DNA of 9,957 nt from an uncultured Erysipelotrichaceae bacterium (GTDB lineage: Bacteria > Bacillota_I > Bacilli_A > Erysipelotrichales > Erysipelotrichaceae), in NCBI GenBank assembly GCA_902795905.1, contig CADBMY010000150.1, positions 1 through 9,957 on the forward strand, given 5' to 3'. The position numbers and the translations under genes were made by a program. The notes under the pieces were generated by a model. It was given only the letters and a program-made list of their open reading frames with translations. It was not told where the DNA came from and searched no databases. Positions 6,226-9,957 of the stretch are shown piece after piece; within the stretch, counting starts at the first letter, position 1; each line of letters starts with the position of its first letter.

Positions 6226-7490
6226 CTGACAATACCCTCCAGTTTCTCGATAAATGACGGCCGCAGTCCTTCCTTGATCAGGATGCCTCTCTGCATCGGT
6301 GAGATGTCTGCGGTATTGTTTTCCATGATCCGGTACAGATAGTTCTTGATCGCCCCGCTGATGCGGTAGTTGTCCAGAATGTTTACACCCGCCAGGTGTC
6401 CGTCCTTCATGACCGCTTCAACATACAGACCATCATGGATATTGCCGGAAGTCAGCACCTCACCGGTAATGCGGTTGTCACCGAAACCGATGAAGTCCAT
6501 ATCCATGAAGTGTGTAATGTTATGCAGGAAGTTGCCGTTAAAGGATGCAGGTTTGCCGGACATGTTGGCGCCGGCGGTCGTTCCCTGGTGTGCCGCATTG
6601 GCCCAGAGACCGATGATCATCGTGTTCTGACTCTGCAGCTCCGTTCCTTCGCAGCAGTCACCGGCCGCAAAGATATCCGGGCAGGAAGTGCACATGTTTT
6701 CGTCAACGACGATCGCTCTGTTCACCTTGATCTCTTCGGGATCGACAAACTGTGTATTGGCTCTTGTGCCGATACAGAGAACGATCAGATCGCAGTTCAG
6801 TACCTTCCCGTCGGACATGTGACATGCCCAGCCCTCAGAAGTCTTCTCCGCTTTCTGCATTGCACTGCCCAGTGCCAGTTCAATACCCTTGCGGGTGATC
6901 CTGTCTTCGATCTCCTTTGAGACATCAGGGTATGCAGCAAGCGGGAAGATACGGGGTGCCATGTCTGCCAGCACGGTATGTATGCCACGGTTGTTCAGCA
7001 GCTCCACGACCTTGATGCCGACCATGGAAGCGCCGACGACAAGGGCACTGCGGTATGTGTGATGATCCAAAGCTTCCTTCAGCTTGATGGCATCATCTGC
7101 CGTACGCATATAAAAGGCTTCAGCAGGGTCAAGACCTTCAAACCTCGGCGCAAAAGCCCGGGCTCCGGACGCAATCAGCAGTTTGTCAAAATGTACATGT
7201 TCACCGTCTGTGAGGATGATCTCCTTATCCTTTGCGGATATCCTGGAGACTGTACGGTTGGCATGCATATCCAGTTTCAGATCCTCTGTGATCTTTTGCA
7301 GATCACCAAAGGGGAAAAGACCTTCAAAGGGAATCTTTCCGGCGGTGTAATATGTCGTAAGCATCGGATTATACGGTGCATATCCATGTTCGCTGTATAC
7401 ACTGATCACCCCGTCGGGATCATTCTCCCTGATCGTTCTGGCCGCACAGTAGCCGGCACAGCCAAAACCGATAATGGCATATCGTGTCAT
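6222..7490 (-). CDS. FAD-dependent NAD(P)H oxidoreductase (pyridine nucleotide-disulfide oxidoreductase family)
   Basis: A 422-residue flavoprotein with FAD motif GFGCAG at 8-13, LLIASGA (104-110), a second dinucleotide motif GASMVG at 153-158 followed by an acidic residue (D176) that favours NADH over NADPH, and the C-terminal FAD motif DIFAAGDC (272-279). It belongs with rubredoxin reductases, NADH oxidases and the flavin domain of NADH-dependent nitrite reductase. The redox-active CxxxxC pair of thioredoxin/glutathione reductases is absent from the N-terminus, so a one-to-two-electron switch to the ferredoxin subunit is likely. It is the first gene of the minus-strand operon: its own TATAAT lies at 7520-7515 and AAGGAG stands 7 bases before the ATG. 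Its stop overlaps the start of the molybdenum subunit, which suggests a stable NAD(P)H-linked complex. The exact electron acceptor is inferred. Confidence 0.9.
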   Translation of the reverse strand: MTRYAIIGFGCAGYCAARTIRENDPDGVISVYSEHGYAPYNPMLTTYYTAGKIPFEGLFPFGDLQKITEDLKLDMHANRTVSRISAKDKEIILTDGEHVHFDKLLIASGARAFAPRFEGLDPAEAFYMRTADDAIKLKEALDHHTYRSALVVGASMVGIKVVELLNNRGIHTVLADMAPRIFPLAAYPDVSKEIEDRITRKGIELALGSAMQKAEKTSEGWACHMSDGKVLNCDLIVLCIGTRANTQFVDPEEIKVNRAIVVDENMCTSCPDIFAAGDCCEGTELQSQNTMIIGLWANAAHQGTTAGANMSGKPASFNGNFLHNITHFMDMDFIGFGDNRITGEVLTSGNIHDGLYVEAVMKDGHLAGVNILDNYRISGAIKNYLYRIMENNTADISPMQRGILIKEGLRPSFIEKLEGIVR

Positions 7491-7514
7491 GTGAATTCTC
7501 CTTATCCTGAATTC

Positions 7515-7520
7515 ATTATA
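7515..7520 (-). promoter_or_regulatory. -10 element of the molybdoenzyme operon
   Basis: A perfect TATAAT read on the minus strand, 25 bases upstream of the ATG at 7490, inside a very AT-rich stretch (7511-7545). No convincing -35 hexamer is found at 16-18 bases spacing, so an activator or an AT-rich UP-like element may help. AAGGAG follows at about 7497-7503. Confidence 0.55.
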
Positions 7521-7546
7521 CTTTAGAATTAAATAGTTTATTTATG

Positions 7547-7563
7547 CAGATTCTGCAGAACTG
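7547..7563. promoter_or_regulatory. Inverted repeat, possible operator between divergent promoters
   Basis: CAG-A-TTCTGCAGAA-CTG: a perfect 10-base palindrome (7551-7560) that extends to a 16-base palindrome if one A (7550) is skipped. It lies about 27 bases upstream of the -10 of the minus-strand operon and about 50 upstream of the plus-strand -10, a fitting place for a regulator acting on one or both. CTGCAG cores are frequent in this genome, so chance is possible. Confidence 0.35.
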
Positions 7564-7610
7564 AGTCAGGAATTGTGATAAACCCGTGAAGAATCGTTAC
7601 GCGGGCCCTG

Positions 7611-7619
7611 TGCTATAGT
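7611..7619 (+). promoter_or_regulatory. Extended -10 promoter of the first ceramidase-like gene
   Basis: TGCTATAGT fits an extended -10 (TGn followed by TATAGT, five of six consensus bases), 30 bases before the ATG at 7650. No good -35 is visible, as expected for extended -10 promoters. AAAGGAG follows 10 bases before the ATG. Confidence 0.5.
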
Positions 7620-7649
7620 GGGATTAAAGTAAAAAGGAGAAATAATTCG

Positions 7650-8915
7650 ATGAAAGTTGGTGCTTCTAAGAGAACGATAGCTCCGGCGCATCTTTTGCCG
7701 ATGGGCTTTCATGATGAGTACGGAAAGATCTACAGAGATGTATTTGTCAGGACGATCGCTGTTGAAAGCCAGGGTAAGCAGGTTCTTTTCACGACCTTTG
7801 AACTGCCCAGTGCCGTCAGTACGAAACGGATCCGCGCAGCTGTAAAAGAGAAGTACGGGATCGATCCTGAGTATGTCTGCTTCGGGGCAACACATACGCA
7901 TGAGGCGGCTTTCTCCACAAGTATGATGATGCCGGGAATGCCGGCTACCGAGAAGACGGATGCCTACGATGAGTTCATCTATGAGCAGGCGATGGCATCC
8001 ATTGATGAAGCCATGGCGAATAAGCGTGAAGCAAAGTGGGCATATACTTCCGGTAAGAGCTATATCAATGTCTGCCGTGATCAGCAGGGTATTGACGGTG
8101 TCTGGTTCCAGGGCCGTGACTTTGAGGGACCCAGTGACAAGACCCTGGCGATCCTGAAGTTCACCGATCTTGAGGGTAAGGTCATTGCTGTACTGATGAA
8201 CTATGGCATGCACGGTACTGCCTGCTATCTGAAGAAGGATGAAGCCGGAGAGACGATGATGATCGCCGGCGATGTTCCGGGATTTGTCAGTGACTTTGTC
8301 GAAGGTTACTACAAGGAAGACGGTGCGGTTGCAGCATGGTCGATCGCAGCCGGCGGCAACCAGAATCCGATCTTCTTCTGTATCTATCAGAAATATAACG
8401 AAAAGGGTATTCCCGACGGTATCTTCAGCACCGGCTATGATGCCTGGGGACTCTGTGAACACCTCGGTCAGACCCAGGGTATTGAAGCAGTAAAACTGAT
8501 CAATGCCGTAAAGGATGAAGACATGAAGACGGAGATGGATATCCGCGGTGTTGACCGTACGGTCAAGGTGCCGGCAATGAAGAGAGTCGGCAGAGGCATC
8601 AAGCCCACGGATGAATTCAAGGTCGAAGATGACGGTGAGATCGAGATGCAGCTGAAGCTGACAACACTGGATGATGTCGCGGTTTACAGCATCAACGGTG
8701 AACTCGTGGCGGAGATCGGTATCCGGCTGAAGGATGCCATGCCTTTTGACAAGGCGATGATCCTGTCGCTTTCCGCAGAATCGATCGGTTATATCCCGGA
8801 TGAGAGAGGGTATAACAATCGTACATTTGCGTTCTTCGGCACCCGCATCAAGGATGGTAAGGGAGAAGCGTATATCACGCCGAACTTCCTGGATATGGTT
8901 ACAGAAAGACACTGA
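7650..8915 (+). CDS. Ceramidase-superfamily-like hydrolase (neutral/alkaline non-lysosomal ceramidase type), cytoplasmic
   Basis: A 421-residue protein that resembles the N-terminal catalytic domain of neutral ceramidases, zinc amidases that split ceramide. GATHTHEA (79-86) corresponds to the GTHTHSGP zinc motif (H82, H84); NYGMHGT (184-190, H188) to the NxxxHGT zinc motif; AGDVPGFVSD (206-215) and GGNQNP (235-240) to the GDxSPN-like and glycine-rich segments. NGELVAEIG (349-357, E351) and ESIGYIPDERGY (377-388) match the glutamate and tyrosine ligand regions. True neutral ceramidases are secreted and about 650-750 residues; this one lacks a signal peptide and the C-terminal immunoglobulin-like domain, so the substrate is probably not ceramide. 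The ATG has AAAGGAG 10 bases ahead. It is followed by a strong terminator, so it forms its own transcript, divergent from the molybdoenzyme operon. A long antisense frame over it is a shadow. Confidence 0.7.
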   Translation: MKVGASKRTIAPAHLLPMGFHDEYGKIYRDVFVRTIAVESQGKQVLFTTFELPSAVSTKRIRAAVKEKYGIDPEYVCFGATHTHEAAFSTSMMMPGMPATEKTDAYDEFIYEQAMASIDEAMANKREAKWAYTSGKSYINVCRDQQGIDGVWFQGRDFEGPSDKTLAILKFTDLEGKVIAVLMNYGMHGTACYLKKDEAGETMMIAGDVPGFVSDFVEGYYKEDGAVAAWSIAAGGNQNPIFFCIYQKYNEKGIPDGIFSTGYDAWGLCEHLGQTQGIEAVKLINAVKDEDMKTEMDIRGVDRTVKVPAMKRVGRGIKPTDEFKVEDDGEIEMQLKLTTLDDVAVYSINGELVAEIGIRLKDAMPFDKAMILSLSAESIGYIPDERGYNNRTFAFFGTRIKDGKGEAYITPNFLDMVTERH

Positions 8916-8921
8916 CAGTGC

Positions 8922-8952
8922 ATACAGGGATGTGAAAACATCCCTGTATTTT
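8922..8952 (+). terminator. Intrinsic terminator after the first ceramidase-like gene
   Basis: A perfect 12-bp stem (ATACAGGGATGT, 8922-8933, with ACATCCCTGTAT, 8938-8949) closes a GAAA tetraloop and is followed by TTTT at 8949-8952. It starts 6 bases after the stop codon. It separates the first ceramidase-like gene from the arsC-family gene, which has its own promoter. Confidence 0.88.
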
Positions 8953-8963
8953 ACAAATACTTA

Positions 8964-8991
8964 TTGTAACCAATTACAACTGTTGTATAAT
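8964..8991 (+). promoter_or_regulatory. Promoter with overlapping inverted repeats upstream of the ArsC/Spx-family gene
   Basis: TTGTAA (8964-8969, four of six -35 bases) and a perfect TATAAT (8986-8991) are 16 bases apart. The -35 is the left arm of TTGTAA-CCAA-TTACAA (8964-8979), and its right arm forms a second palindrome TACAAC-T-GTTGTA (8975-8987) that runs into the -10. Three alternating TTGTA-type half-sites therefore cover the whole promoter, as for a repressor operator. Confidence 0.65.
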
Positions 8992-9012
8992 GAAACACAC
9001 AGGGAGGCTATC

Positions 9013-9369
9013 ATGGAATTTATCTGGTATCCCAAATGCAGCACATGCCGGAAGGCAAAGAAGCATCTCGACAGTCTCGGCATTGCTTACCGCGAAAGAC
9101 TGATCAAAGAGGACAATCCAACAGAAGATGAGCTGCGGCTCTGGAAAGAGAAAAGCGGACTGCCGTTAAAGAAGCTTTTCAATACATCCGGCACGCTGTA
9201 CCGCGAACTGGGGCTCAAGGACAGACTGCAGACGATGAGCGAAGACGAGCAGTTTGCCCTTCTGGCAAAGGATGGCATGCTGGTGAAAAGACCTGTTCTT
9301 GTGGATGGAGATACCGTGGTCTTCGGCTACGACAGTGAGATATACGATACGCTGAAAAACGGAGAATAA
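9013..9369 (+). CDS. ArsC/Spx-family thioredoxin-fold protein
   Basis: A 118-residue protein of the arsenate reductase/Spx/YffB family. The N-terminus has a beta strand leading into CSTC (C9-x2-C12) in the WYPKCSTCRKAKKHL segment, and the C-terminal part has the conserved MLVKRPVLVDGD segment (RP motif) and a GYDSEIYDTL end. The CxxC pair is shared with Spx-type redox regulators; arsenate reductases of this family usually have a CxxxxxR active site (C12 then R13 here is not diagnostic). It could be a glutaredoxin-like reductase or a transcription factor partner of RNA polymerase. The start is the ATG at 9013 with AGGGAGG 5 bases ahead; a frame-compatible ATG at 8800 lies within the previous gene and is not used. 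Its stop is 1 base from the next start, with GGAG inside its last codons, so it forms an operon with the second ceramidase-like gene. Confidence 0.85.
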   Translation: MEFIWYPKCSTCRKAKKHLDSLGIAYRERLIKEDNPTEDELRLWKEKSGLPLKKLFNTSGTLYRELGLKDRLQTMSEDEQFALLAKDGMLVKRPVLVDGDTVVFGYDSEIYDTLKNGE

Positions 9370-9370
9370 T

Positions 9371-9957
9371 ATGGAAAAAAGACGACTGCAGGCTGGTGCA
9401 GCCAAGGCTGTGATCTCACCGAAAGCGGATATGCTTCCGCTGGAGCTTGCTTTTGCACATACCGAATACGGAGCTGTCCGGGAAGGCGAAGATATCCACG
9501 TCCGTGCTCTGGTTCTGGATGACGGCAATAAGCTGTTTCTGTTTGAAGCCTTTGAACTGGGCGGTGTGCCGCTGCCGGATGAACTGCATAAGCGCATACA
9601 GGAAAGATTCGGTATTGAGAAAAAAGATGCATTCCTGACCGCTACCCACAACCATAACGGCCCGCAGCCCTTTGGAAACATGTTTCCCGGACAGAAGACA
9701 GATACCGGTATTAAGGCTGAACTGTACCATGATAATCAGAAGCGCTGGACAGACTACGTGATGGATCAGGCGATCACTGTGATCGAAGAAGCCATCAGTC
9801 ATCTGCGTCCGGCCAGATACGGATTTGGTGAAGATATCTGTCATATCAATATCAACAGAGATGAACTGTATGATGACGGATACTGGATGCAGGGACAGAA
9901 CTGGGATGGCTGCAGTGACAAGACACTGGCCGTGATCAAGTTCACCGATGACGAAGA
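9371..9957 (+). CDS. Second ceramidase-superfamily-like hydrolase (3' end outside window)
   Basis: An open frame from the ATG at 9371 to the window end (195 complete codons), paralogous to the protein at 7650-8915. Shared landmarks in the same order are an N-terminal AGAAKAVISP (GASKRTIAP in the paralogue), a zinc-type ATHNHNGP (91-98; H93, H95), which is nearer to the canonical GTHTHSGP of ceramidases than the paralogue, an INRDEL segment (VCRDQQ in the paralogue) and CSDKTLAVIKFTD (PSDKTLAILKFTD in the paralogue). No signal peptide is visible. The second zinc histidine and later motifs lie beyond the window. GGAG stands 7 bases before the ATG, inside the end of the arsC-family gene, so the two are probably translated from one mRNA. 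The enzyme family is inferred by the same criteria as for the paralogue. Confidence 0.75.
   Translation, partial: MEKRRLQAGAAKAVISPKADMLPLELAFAHTEYGAVREGEDIHVRALVLDDGNKLFLFEAFELGGVPLPDELHKRIQERFGIEKKDAFLTATHNHNGPQPFGNMFPGQKTDTGIKAELYHDNQKRWTDYVMDQAITVIEEAISHLRPARYGFGEDICHININRDELYDDGYWMQGQNWDGCSDKTLAVIKFTDDE

Noticed and set aside
7566..8912. A 448-codon open frame on the minus strand
   Set aside because: It is fully antisense to the ceramidase-like gene, which has recognisable motifs, a paralogue and a ribosome binding site. The shadow shows no domain and reflects codon bias.
8800..9012. Early start of the ArsC-family frame
   Set aside because: It lies inside the preceding gene and runs through a terminator and a promoter. 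The ATG at 9013 has AGGGAGG and begins directly at the conserved fold.
1..9957. CRISPR array, insertion sequence, tRNA or rRNA
   Set aside because: No regularly spaced repeats, transposase motifs, terminal inverted repeats or RNA gene folds were seen on reading both strands. Recurring CTGCAG hexamers look like composition, not a repeat family.

Overview
The window looks like chromosomal DNA of an anaerobic Firmicute, possibly a gut Erysipelotrichia or Clostridia relative. This is inferred from strong AGGAGG-type ribosome binding sites, TATAAT promoters, roughly even GC content and the gene content (an ECF-type transporter component, soluble molybdenum redox enzymes, an ArsC/Spx-family protein). 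No mobile element, CRISPR array, tRNA or rRNA was seen.

Layout. At the left end (1-1294, + strand) are the 3' part of an alanyl-tRNA editing protein (AlaX type) and an unrecognised polytopic membrane protein. Converging on them is a long minus-strand cluster (7490 down to 1278). Its six genes are packed with 4-bp stop/start overlaps, except at one place. In transcription order they are an NAD(P)-type FAD oxidoreductase, a molybdopterin oxidoreductase of the DMSO-reductase/formate-dehydrogenase superfamily and a four-cluster ferredoxin subunit. Then comes a 178-base non-coding gap, followed by an ECF-type S component, a membrane-anchored mini sulfite-oxidase-like domain protein, and a fusion of a kinase-like domain with a MobA-like guanylyltransferase.

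The gap (3421-3598) is the most interesting part. On the minus strand it can fold into a compact multi-stem RNA closed by a perfect 7-bp helix. A perfect 12-bp hairpin with a weakly U-rich tail lies directly before the next start codon. The placement, folding and molybdenum gene context suggest a molybdenum- or tungsten-cofactor riboswitch inside the operon. It would let the cell adjust the cofactor-supply half separately from the enzyme half.

Right of a divergent promoter region (7491-7649), the plus strand carries a ceramidase-superfamily-like hydrolase (7650-8915) ended by a clear intrinsic terminator. A fresh promoter with overlapping inverted repeats then drives an ArsC/Spx-family protein and a second ceramidase-like paralogue that runs off the window.

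Proposed logic: the FAD protein takes electrons from NAD(P)H, the ferredoxin relays them, and the molybdenum subunit reduces (or oxidises) an unknown cytoplasmic substrate. The downstream genes probably serve cofactor supply (MobA-like nucleotide attachment, uptake of metal or precursor).
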